Source of the DNA: Ceratothoa steindachneri
Taxonomy: Eukaryota; Arthropoda; Malacostraca; Isopoda; Cymothoidae
DNA: 64,000 nt
Assembly (NCBI GenBank): GCA_963969495.1
Contig: OZ018333.1
Span: 87,512,508-87,576,507 of the forward strand
Direction of reading: 5' to 3'
Below, piece by piece: positions 35,617 through 44,769 of this stretch. Position 1 is the first letter of the stretch; every line of letters begins with the position of its first letter. A model generated the notes under the pieces. That model was not told the DNA's origin, did not search any database, and was given only the letters and a program-made list of their open reading frames with translations. A program made the translations under genes and the position numbers.

Positions 35617-36727
35617 TGCGTCCTACGTCCCCGCGCCAACATCCGAAGGGCCCCAGCAACAGGTAAACTTTCTATTCAACAAAAGTTCGCCAGGCGGCCT
35701 ACAGTTTGAAGAGGGCACTGTTAATGGGTGCCGAGTATCCACTTTAGTCAGAGACACCGGATGTACGTGCATAGTGGTATCCGACAAGTTGCTGCCCCCA
35801 GTAAACCCTGCCCATAAGAAATTCGCAATCGTCCACGACTTTTTAGGACGCGACAATCGATTCCTCGTCGTGAGATGTCACATACAATGCAGATATTTCA
35901 CCGGTTGGACGGACGTGGTAGTAGCCCCGATTAAGTTCTGCGCAGTACTAATCGTACAAAACCCCCTAATTCCCCAGCAAGAAGTGGCCCAACAAGTAGT
36001 CACCCGGGCACAAGAAGCCCAGAGGAAAGAGCAACCTGCTAAGTTGACCCCGAGGATTACCCTCGAAGACAATGGGTTCAAATTGACTTCCTTCGCCAGT
36101 GCTCAGAAGGAATGCCCCACTCTTAAACCTCTATGGGAGAAAGCTATTAAAGGTGAAATTCTCCAAGTGAAAGGAAAGAAGCCTATCCAGTATATCGTAG
36201 AAGACTCACTTCTCTACCGTACTATCAGCGAGGAGGATAAGGAGAACAAGAAAGCACTGTGTGTACCTCAAGAATACACGCAAAGAATTTTGAATACCGC
36301 GCATGATGGAATATTAGCCGGACACTTTGGGCACAACAAAACGGCGCAGCAGATATTCCGACACTTTTATTGGCCCCAGGCCGCCAGGAAAATTGTGGCC
36401 TATTGCCGATCATGCGACGTGTGTCAGAAGGATCCCTCCAGAGGACGGGTACCTCCCGCTCCCTTACAAAAGGTGCCCGTTATAACCGAACCATTCTTTC
36501 GAGTGGCAATTGATTTGGTGGGACCAATTCACCCCCCTTCAAGTGGAGGACACTCCTACATCCTCACCCTAGTGGATTGTGCCACCCGGTTCTCAGATGC
36601 CGTGGCCCTACGGAAGATTGACTCTATTTCCTGCGCGGAAGCATTAATTTCAATTTTTGCACGAGTAGGCCTGCCTAAAGAAATTCTATCTAATAGGGCG
36701 CGAGTTCAAGTTGGAATGCGACCATAA
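35576..36727 (+). pseudogene. Pol of the Gmr1-like element: protease then integrase, truncated
   Basis: The protease has STLVRDTGCTCIVVSDKLLP, with DTG near residue 61. After a linker the integrase zinc domain follows: LAGHFGHNKTAQQIFRHFYW and YCRSCDVCQK (HHCC). Then comes the core with AIDLVGPIHPPSSGGHSYIL (first Asp) and LVDCATRF. The core ends at GLPKEILSNR, where SDRG with the second Asp is expected. The frame then leaves the family and stops at 36725. The third acidic residue, the C-terminal domain and the RT are gone. The LTRs place this ORF in a single element, so integrase really lies upstream of RNase H. Confidence 0.85.
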
Positions 36728-36881
36728 ACCGTTGTCATACTTAGGTAAAAATAAGTGTAAGAATGGAAGACTCCTGAGATGAAGTTTACTCTTGATGGAG
36801 TACCAGTACTCTATTCACTATATAAAAGGGTCCAACAATTGTATGGCCGACTCGTTAAGTCGGAACCCTGTCGACGATTAA
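36705..36881 (+). pseudogene. RNase H C-terminal remnant of the Gmr1-like element
   Basis: In a frame different from the integrase ORF the sequence reads FKLECDHKPLSYLGKNKCK, NGRLLR-stop-SLLLMEYQYS and IHYIKGSNNCMADSLSRNP. Gypsy RNase H has a catalytic Asp in this TDHKPL block and ends with an ADxLSR motif. The stop TGA replaces the expected Trp. It abuts the truncated integrase directly, marking the deletion junction. After it come about 280 non-coding bases and the 3' LTR. Confidence 0.85.
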
Positions 36882-37160
36882 GGAGCAGCCCAACTATTGT
36901 ATTATAGCAAAGTTAAGTGTAAATCAGTAGAATTGTAAGTAAGTAGGGGCGAGTAACCCGAGTGGTAGGTAAGAAAATCCTAAGTTGGCACAGTAATATA
37001 GGAATTAATGTAAGGTCAGGTGAAATGTTATCGAGGCATTCCCGAGTGAACTAGAATTTATTGTATAATATAATGTTCCGTAAGTTACCCATGTATATTA
37101 TTGTAAGCGTCGGATTGGAACCCCCCCCCCTCCCGTTATTTTCTTAAGAATGGAGGTAGA
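36882..37160 (+). other. Pol-to-LTR spacer with polypurine tract
   Basis: Non-coding. The purine-rich GAATGGAGGTAGA just before the LTR start at 37161 is the likely plus-strand primer. A C-rich homopolymer lies near 37120. Confidence 0.5.
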
Positions 37161-38619
37161 TGTGGAGAAATGGCTACATTAAGCCTCCTGGAGGAGTATA
37201 GGTACATTCAAGCCCCCCTCCCTTCATGAGGAGAAGCGTGGGAAAGGTAGCCGGCGAAAATGCTTACCATGTGTAATTTCCTCGCCGCTGTGGGCAGTTG
37301 GAGCTAACATATGTTTGAAGGCGACCACCTAAGGTCCTTAAACGACGCTCTAACGATCGCATGACCTACGAGACCCATAAACCCGTGGTTAGGAAAAAAA
37401 AACGGTGCGAGTCAGAAGGCACGCCAAGTAGCGGTGCGGTTACGAGCCTATAATTTGCGAGCTGACTTGGGCACCCCAGTGCCACCTCAGGAATTCTCGC
37501 TCTCCCCAGATGCTAACTCACCATTCGCTCCCCCCCCCCTTTTGCATCTGTGGCCTGGTCACTTCCCCCTTTAGATGGGGCGGCAATCCGCCTATAAATA
37601 AGCCCCGCAAAGAAAGAGAAGAGGATTATCTGAAGTCGATACGCCAGAGTAGGATTAGGTCGTGAAGATCGATCCATCGGCTAGACAAGAAGATTTTTAG
37701 AAGTCGATTCGCCAGAAGAAAGATTAGTTCGTAAAGATCGATCCTTCAGCCATACAAGACTATTTCCGTGAGAAACGATAGGATCAGATTGAGAAAATCG
37801 ATCCCCTCCCTTTCAGGGCCCTATTAACCTAAATAGTCAAGTTTTATATCGGTGCCATACCGAAGAAGCCTTTTCCGTCTGCAAAGAAGACCGACTGAAG
37901 AAAAGCAAAGCCGCTCACACTCGAGTGATTCTCACATCTCAAGCACCGTAAGAGTGAGAGGAGAAGAACCCTGCCCCAACGAGCTCCCGTTCTTTAATTA
38001 CGATTGAAGAATCATCCCCCGGCACAGGCGACAAGCAATCCCTCCTCGAAAATTCAAGCAGCGACCACACCACTTCAAAGCGAGAGATAAGTCCTCCAGC
38101 GACATCCTGCAATCCCTGTTACCTACCCGTAAGTTAACAATAACATTTATATATCTATTGCGATAGTAGAAGTTTAGTACGTCCCACGTTTTAAAGGAGA
38201 GTAGAAACCATTATTCTTGAACCGAGGTCATATGTGTTTGTAGATGACAGTACATTAATTTAATGTTTTATGCTAAACAAATAGGGTCGTGATAAAAATA
38301 CTAATTGGCAATTGGTTTGTTTATTAGAAGCCTACTTGTTTATATTTTGTCATTTGAGGCTAAATATAGAAATGCTTTTACTGTTGGTTTGTAATATTTA
38401 ATTTAAAATACATGTTTATTTTTGGTAGATTCCGGTGTTTCCTCTTATCCTTATGTGTTTAAAAATAGCTCTTCCTTAAGGACTAAACCACAAAAATAGC
38501 ACTCTTAGAACAAAGCCTACTTCATCATAGAAGTAACTCACGCCCCTTAAAGCATACCGCGACTAAAAGGGTGTCAAAGCGTAGAGTGATCAAAGCCAAG
38601 GGTCATTCTATGTACGACA
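37161..38619 (+). repeat. 3' LTR of the Gmr1-like element
   Basis: Near-identical to the 5' LTR, starting TGTGGAGAAATGG and ending TATGTACGACA, followed by the CTCAC duplication at 38620-38624. Confidence 0.93.
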
Positions 38620-38624
38620 CTCAC

Positions 38625-40262
38625 TATTTCCAAGGAAATGACTAAGATGGAAATCTCCCAACATAACAGTTCTGTACAACACCCTTCGAAACATGATAGC
38701 AAAACTCAAGCATGCAAGTGTGACTGCCTCAATCTAACGTCTGAAGCGAAAAGAACATCAGAGATTGCGGTGTATCGCATGCAATCTTTTTAAAGACGAA
38801 CTAAACTCATTATAAATGAGATTAAACAATTTATTTAATCAAAACTACATTTTTTTAGAAATAATCATTTAATTTCCACGAAATTCTCACAGATTATTCG
38901 TTGAAATTTGCCTCTGATATGGACTAAGTTCCCCCAGTCAAACGTGGCACTTAGAGTCGTTGCCTTTTGCCTTTGACTTTGGGAAGCGCATCGAGATCGA
39001 TGATGACGGATTCCCTCTTCAGGAACCCGCACTAGGTTTTAACGGGTAGGAATATGTTCAGTCTTCGGACCCGTATCTTGATCGAGGGGAGAAGGACCCT
39101 GGTGACAGGGAAAGCTCGAGGTGGCCCGGCTTCATCCTCGGCTGCAGGGAGCTGCCGAGACACCGCTCTCTTGGGGGTTGCCTATAGGCACTCCTGATCC
39201 TGGTTTGTGATCGAGGTATCCTTCCTCTTGCCTTTGCCTAAAAGGGCAGAATCCACAAGGAACATAAAAAAATGGAGTCTGCAAAAGGCTAAATCAATAG
39301 CCGATTTGTAAACCAATTTCTACCAAATCTTTTTCCAAAACCTAAACTTGTCCTTTCCTGTTCTCTAAAAATAAGAACCTTACCTATGTCTCCCCTATTA
39401 TATATAACATTTTACCCACTTGAAGACTTCAATCAAGACGCTTCGAACTCTTCTCTTTTCTAATGTCTCCTAAGCCTTTCTCCATAAGTTAAGCTCCTCA
39501 ACCCATGAATCATCGTAGGCCTCCTTTCTTGCAGGAGGAAGACACCTTTTGAAGGAACTTGTTGAAACGCCTCATCTAAACGTTGCAATGAACGTGTAGT
39601 TGTGTTGTGACTGGTTTCTTATTATTGAGGAACTCATAATGAATAACTGTCACATCCTACGAAGAGCAAAATTTTGTATTAGATCTAGCCATTGTTTTGG
39701 GTGCTTAATATTGCAGCAAAACCCCACTTTTCATCTTCCATACCAATTTGCGCAGAAAATCGCGCACTGGAATCTTGTTTCAATGCAGCAATATAGAAGT
39801 ACGCTGTCCTCAGACACTTCATGAGGCTCAACTTACACCTTCGGATCTTTTCTCTTATTATGGCGCAATTTTGTCTCCTCAGCCAGATGACTGAGCGGGT
39901 TTGGGACTGGCTGCCCTCCCTAGTAGCTAGGTAAGGTAAGGCTCAACTTACACAAATTTTGTGGAATTTTTCTATGTTTATAAGATATTTACGCAATGTT
40001 TCATGACTGGCGTTAATAATTCTTGCAATTTCACTGGTTTCCTGTTTACTAATAGACTTCATTATGGCCTTAAGAGCATCGAAATCAATTGCACCACAGC
40101 GGTTCTATCCCGGGATTTTTTTTTTTAGTACCAAATACCCTAAACAGACACTTACGATAATTCAACATTTACGAAAATTCAACACATTTCCATCCACTTC
40201 TCTTATCATTTTTACTGCTAATATGGAACTATTCCCATCAGTCAAGGGTTCTAACAAACTAA
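38625..40262. other. Non-coding
   Basis: No credible gene. A GC-richer island at about 39000-39250 has no recognised motif. Confidence 0.45.
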
Positions 40263-40475
40263 AGTTTGACAAAGGCCTAGTCCATTGCTCCGCTTGAAAA
40301 ACTCCTAGGCATTTGCCAAGTTTGAAAGAACCCTAGTCCTTTGCTTAGCTTAAAAAGGGCCTAGACATTAACTCAACTTAAAAAATGTCCTCGGCCTTTC
40401 CTGAGCTTGAAAAAGGCCTAAGCCTTTGCTCAGCTTATAAAAGGCCTAGGCTTTTGCTCTGCTTGAAAAGGCAGT
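40263..40475. repeat. 28-bp minisatellite, array 1
   Basis: About seven to eight degenerate units of 28-29 bp, consensus near GCTTGAAAAAGGCCTAGGCC followed by TTTGCTCA. The units are clearest at about 40386-40475. The same unit forms a second array at 41160-41360 in the same orientation. Confidence 0.8.
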
Positions 40476-41035
40476 AAAATTTCGAAAAAAACCCGCCCTC
40501 GATTTTGGGGGGATAATTCATCTGTGCTTTAAAAACAAGTGGGTCTTTTTATTTAGAGACGGTTTTTTCTTTGTTACGTTATTGCCTTTGCATCATATTG
40601 TATTAAATATAATTTTTAAGGTAATTTAGAAGTGGAGGGGCTTTACCTCACACCCCACTTAATTAGGGGGGCGTGCATCCCCGCTATTTTTAAATAAACT
40701 CGTATTCCGAATTCTAAAGCCTAGCATTAGATTAGAATTCAAAGGCGATTGCCAGATGTTGTTAGGCTTCTAGTTTTTCTACCGCCTTTCTTGACTTCAG
40801 ACATATAATCCTCGCCCTCAAATACTATTTAAATCAATCATATTATCTTTAAAATTTATTAATATAAATGTCCATATCCTATTTTAATTTAAAAAAAAAC
40901 ACCTCACTTCAAAATGATATATAATACAATATGATGCAATTCCAACTAACAATGTGTCTCCCAAGATGGCGAGCGATCTATTTTTCCTCATAGCCTCATA
41001 ATTAGAAATTTGCCCACATTAAGTAGTTAAGAAGC
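40476..41035. other. Non-coding between minisatellite arrays, with interspersed repeat copy 2
   Basis: 40648-40745 is the second copy of the roughly 100-bp repeat seen at 32281-32380. The remainder is AT-rich without genes. Confidence 0.55.
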
Positions 41036-41096
41036 TATATAGAGTATATCTTCGATATACTATAGAATATATCTTCGATATACTATATAGCATTTG
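41036..41096. repeat. Two tandem palindromic hairpins
   Basis: AGTATATCTTCGATATACT occurs once and again as a near copy (ATATATCTTCGATATACT) about 28 bases later. Each forms a 6-7 bp stem closed by a CTTCG loop. Each ends in ACTATA. Confidence 0.6.
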
Positions 41097-41159
41097 CGGT
41101 TTGTTTTTTTTATAGAGATATTTATAACAAACCGCCCACAAAAATCGAGGTTAGGCATT

Positions 41160-41360
41160 TTCCGAAATTTAACCTAGACTTAGGCTTTTGGTCAGCTTAA
41201 AAGAGGCCTAGACTTTCATGAACGTGAAAAAGGCCAATGCCTTTGCTCATCATAAAAAGGCCGATGCCATGGCTCAAATTGAAAAAACCCTATGCCTCTC
41301 ATCAACTCGAAAAAGACGTAAGCCTTTCGTCAGCCTGAAACAGGCATAGGCATTGATACT
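41160..41360. repeat. 28-bp minisatellite, array 2
   Basis: About seven units with the same consensus and spacing as array 1 (GAAAAAGGCC and CCTTTGCTCA words), but more diverged. Confidence 0.75.
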
Positions 41361-41374
41361 GTTATCTATAAACA

Positions 41375-41629
41375 CATTGCAGTAAATTTGGAATAATTAA
41401 AAAAAAACAAAATAATAACCATTTATTATAAGTACTCTAAAAATACATTAATTTATTGACAAACTAATATTTAGAGAATAATACTAATAGACCAACCAAT
41501 TAATTTCTCCGTCGATCTACCTATACCAACAAAAGTGTGCGCTTATATACACACAGAAACAAAAACATACACCCACAAAGAGAGGACAACGACACATTGC
41601 AGTAAATTTGGAATAATTAAAAAAAACCA
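41375..41629. repeat. Pair of roughly 34-bp direct repeats
   Basis: ACATTGCAGTAAATTTGGAA followed by TAATTAAAAAAAA occurs near 41375 and again near 41594, bracketing about 185 bases. This could be a segmental duplication or a flanking duplication of an insertion. Confidence 0.65.
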
Positions 41630-42197
41630 AAGGGCCTCATCCCGACAGGGCCTACCTAAGATCACAAGTGTGACTAAAAGGTGAATTCCTATCGACTTCA
41701 TCAAGGGCGAGGCCGAAAGGCTGCAATCGTGGTTGGTGCTTCAGTGGCCCTTAACCCTTTAGAGGGCACACCTAGAAATACTTGAAATATCAAAGACTCT
41801 AAGGTCATAAACTAGAGACTTTTACTCTTGAACATTTTTTGATTTGAGGCATTGATTGCCTGCAATGTTCTGTCAATGAAGTTTTCCGTGCGGGCTACCC
41901 GCCCGGCTTACGGGGAACCATGTTAGTCCCATCCGGGCTACTTCGCCCGGTATGTGGTATAAATAATTTACCATATAACTCTTTTTGTATTATGTTATAA
42001 CTGGCTTCAATTATGTTAATATTCTATGTTATTTACTATCAATAAATTTCATGAATATTTCTTAAAAAATAATGCGTTTGAAATAAAACGCAAGGAAAAA
42101 TTCAACGTTTTACTTATAAAAAAGTATAAAAATACATGATTTTACATACCAACACATGGGAAACCCACCAGAGGACATCAGTGCATGGGAGACGGGC

Positions 42198-43577
42198 TCA
42201 GGGAGAGGCGGCGGAGGTCGAGGGCTGCTGCTCAGCTTCGGTGGGAAGGGTGTGGAACGGCCTGAAACAGTTGCGGGTGTCCGAGAGGCAGAGCGCGATC
42301 TGGCAGACATCGCACATCCACCTGGAGCGGTGGATTGTGTCGGTTATTGACGAAGATGGGCAGGTGTGGCTCTGAGTTGGCATAGCGCCGCTGGACACTG
42401 GGGAGTTGGGCCATGTACCCTCGACATGGAATGGACATTGGCTGGTCAGGTGATGCCCTCGTGATTCTGGACCCCATGGTCTTCTGGCCGCGGTTGAAGC
42501 AGCTGATATCAAACCGGAATAGTTTTAGGGGCATTGGATTCTCTCCCATGGCCTGACAGTCCCGCTTGTAGAGGATCCAGGCGTTGCAGACACAAAAGTC
42601 TAGGGCATACCCGAACAGCCTCATGTACCACCTCCTGGCTCACATTGGGTTCTTGTAGAGGTGGGTCAGCATTTCGGACTTGTCAATGCCCCCCATCTTC
42701 CCGAAGCGGTCAGTGGTGCCAGGGAGGTTCTCATTGTTGTTAAAGTGTAAAAGGGATCTGATCAGCCGGAACCGCTTAGATGACATTACATACTTCAGCC
42801 ACCTGCACCACCCTCGTGAATGTTCACCAGTAGTCCTCAATTGAAGGCAAGATGGAGACCCAATACAGCACGATGCCGATGAACACCATGAGTTCATTCT
42901 TGTCTATCTGGAAGGTGGTGTTGACGTTTTTCTGCCGGGCATAGAGGTTTGTTTGGTATACGATATCCTCCAGGAGGGCCGTGGTGAACTTGTCCCCTGG
43001 AAGTACTCGAAGGGTGACCTAAGAGCATGAGGGGCAGGGTGGGTAAAGTCAGGCAGTGGAGGGTAACTGATATCCTTTTTCTTCCATGTCCTTTGTGGCA
43101 CATCTTTCTGGGCTCTCCTAGCCTTCTTGGGAGCCGGTCCAGTTGCTTCCTCCTCATCCTCACTGTCAATGGTGTCCTCCTCTGGCATTGGCTGTAGCCT
43201 GACCATAGTGACAGCGTCTGTGGACAACAAAGATGTGGGCCTTTACATTACATGACTAGACTTGTCCCTTTAAAAATGGCAGCAAAACAATCACTGCAGC
43301 CATTTAAAGGCCACCCATTCAAATGACTCACAGTAAAACATGAGTCTGTTTGGGCTTTCTCTTCAAGTCTGTGGCTCACAAATTAAATACCAATGACATC
43401 ACAGCCCTTGGCCTTCTAAACATGGCACCAAAACAAACACTCCTGCTCTTTAAAACATTAGTTTCATTGCTTACCTGAAATTATGGGAGTGAGATCATCG
43501 GGGAGGTTGAGGAGGAAGTCAGGGTCCAGGGTGTCGTAATCAAAGACCTCATCCAGGGCGTCATCCTCCACTTCCAT
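42198..43577 (-). pseudogene. piggyBac transposase with one intron and deleted catalytic core
   Basis: The start at 43577 opens MEVEDDALDEVFDYDTLDPD. Exon 1 ends at 43475 with CAG|GTAAGC, and exon 2 resumes at 43217 after TTGTCCACAG (257-bp intron, phase kept). Then SPFEYFQ is followed, after a frameshift, by FTTALLEDIVYQTNLYARQK and a second shift to YVMSSKRFRLIRSLLHFNNN. After TTDRF the protein jumps to GKMGGIDKSEMLTHLYKNPM. The roughly 200 residues holding the first two catalytic Asp are gone; the last (GGID) remains. MRLFGYALDFCVCNAW and a C-terminal Cys-rich finger (MCDVCQIALC, NCF) follow with further shifts. Confidence 0.85.
43218..43474 (-). other. Intron in piggyBac transposase
   Basis: GT (43474-43473) to AG (43219-43218) with a pyrimidine-rich acceptor. 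Splicing joins SG-type phase 1 codon halves into DAVTMVRLQP without a frame change. Confidence 0.6.
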
Positions 43578-44610
43578 GTCTCTTTCGGAACAGGTGGGGA
43601 GAATCAGGAAGTAGGTGTGAGTGTCTTCTTCCCTCTGAGCCTTCTACCTAGTCCTCCTGGCCCCAGAGTAGAATGCCGAAGGCTGAAATGAGGAAGCATG
43701 GCGTTAGTTAGGGCTATATTTATCTAAAAACTCAATAATAATGGACCATAACCTTCATTAAAAGTAAATATAATGCAGGTAATCACAGAAAACACCAGTA
43801 TTTCCAGGCCATATACCACATGGGTCTCACACACAAACCAGATAAATGTTCCACATCACCATAAGTTCGTTTCACCATAAACAAATCACCATACATTTCG
43901 TTAAATAAGATGCCTATAGCGAAGAGAAATTCCCGTGCGGGACTAATATGGTTTCCCGTAGACCGGGCACAGTATCCCGTACAGGACTGATATGATTTCC
44001 CGTGAGCCGAGCAAAAGTCCCGCGCGGGACATCCTCTTATTTCACCATCATTTTTCACCAATTTCTTTTCACATTTTACACTTCACACCCATATCACATT
44101 GGTACACATTTATCTGGCTATGTGCTATTACATAGATTTCTATGCACCTACCTCCATTATTGCGGGCGTGGGCGGCGTGTGTGTCGGAGTAACTCGAGGG
44201 AGATCTGGCTAGTACGGCGTCTGAACAGAGAATGCTTGCTTCTACCTGCGTTGGCAAAGCTCCCGCATGGACTAGCAAGCTCTTATTGGTGCAGAACAAT
44301 AGCCAAGGAGTTCCCTTATTGGCTGAAACCAACCTACGCCGTCTATGCCATCAAAGTATTGCACCACGTTTCGTCAAAAGCGTAGTATTAAGTATCCTGC
44401 ACGGGCTACCTGCCCGCTAAAAGGTTAAGAGCATCTCGAGGATGAAAAGACGTGTGCAAGAGGCTCAAACCTCCGTGGTTTCGTGGATGTGCCGGCGCAA
44501 TCACACCGAGGATAGATCCTTAAGCGCCCGTTGGAAATAAGGAAAGATGATGCACAAGGATTTCGTTTTTTATAAGACCAAATAAAGACTAAGCAAGATT
44601 ACGAAAGAAT

Positions 44611-44612
<2 letters not shown>

Positions 44613-44662
<50 letters not shown>
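44613..44662. repeat. (GA)n tract at LINE 3' end
   Basis: This is the (CT)n tail of LINE copy 2 read on the plus strand, matching the (CT)n after copy 1. Confidence 0.9.
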
Positions 44663-44664
<2 letters not shown>

Positions 44665-44769
44665 TAACAAGTAGTAACAAGGTAAAAAAGTACCCTAGTA
44701 GACCTTACGATCCATTCAAAGAGGGTACATTTGAGTAAACACTTGAGTAGGCGCAGTCCTATAAAGGGT

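Larger units (their letters stand above)
32798..38619 (+). mobile_element. Gmr1-like Ty3/Gypsy LTR retrotransposon with pol order PR-IN-RH
   Basis: Two LTRs of about 1.45 kb bound the element, and CTCAC lies outside each end (32793-32797, 38620-38624), a 5-bp target duplication. Gag is followed by protease, then integrase, then the end of RNase H just before the 3' LTR. In ordinary Gypsy elements integrase is last. Integrase ahead of RT/RNase H is the order known for the Gmr1 group. The RT and most of RNase H are deleted between 36700 and 36705. The LTRs differ at roughly a dozen sites, so insertion was recent. Confidence 0.85.
41751..44428 (-). mobile_element. piggyBac transposon, complete ends, internally deleted
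   Basis: TTAA (41751-41754) is followed by CCCTTTAGAGGGCA. The other end is the reverse complement of CCTTTTAGCGGGCA against TTAA (44425-44428). TTAA target duplication and CCC-like ends are diagnostic of piggyBac. GC-rich subterminal repeats (GTGCGGG, CCCGCCCGG, CCCGTA) lie at 41889-41955 and 43935-44030. The transposase on the minus strand has lost its catalytic centre. Confidence 0.88.

Noticed and set aside
43164..43230. ATG at 43230 as the piggyBac start
   Set aside because: The frame there runs through an acceptor splice site. The upstream exon from 43577 joins in phase and is the better start.
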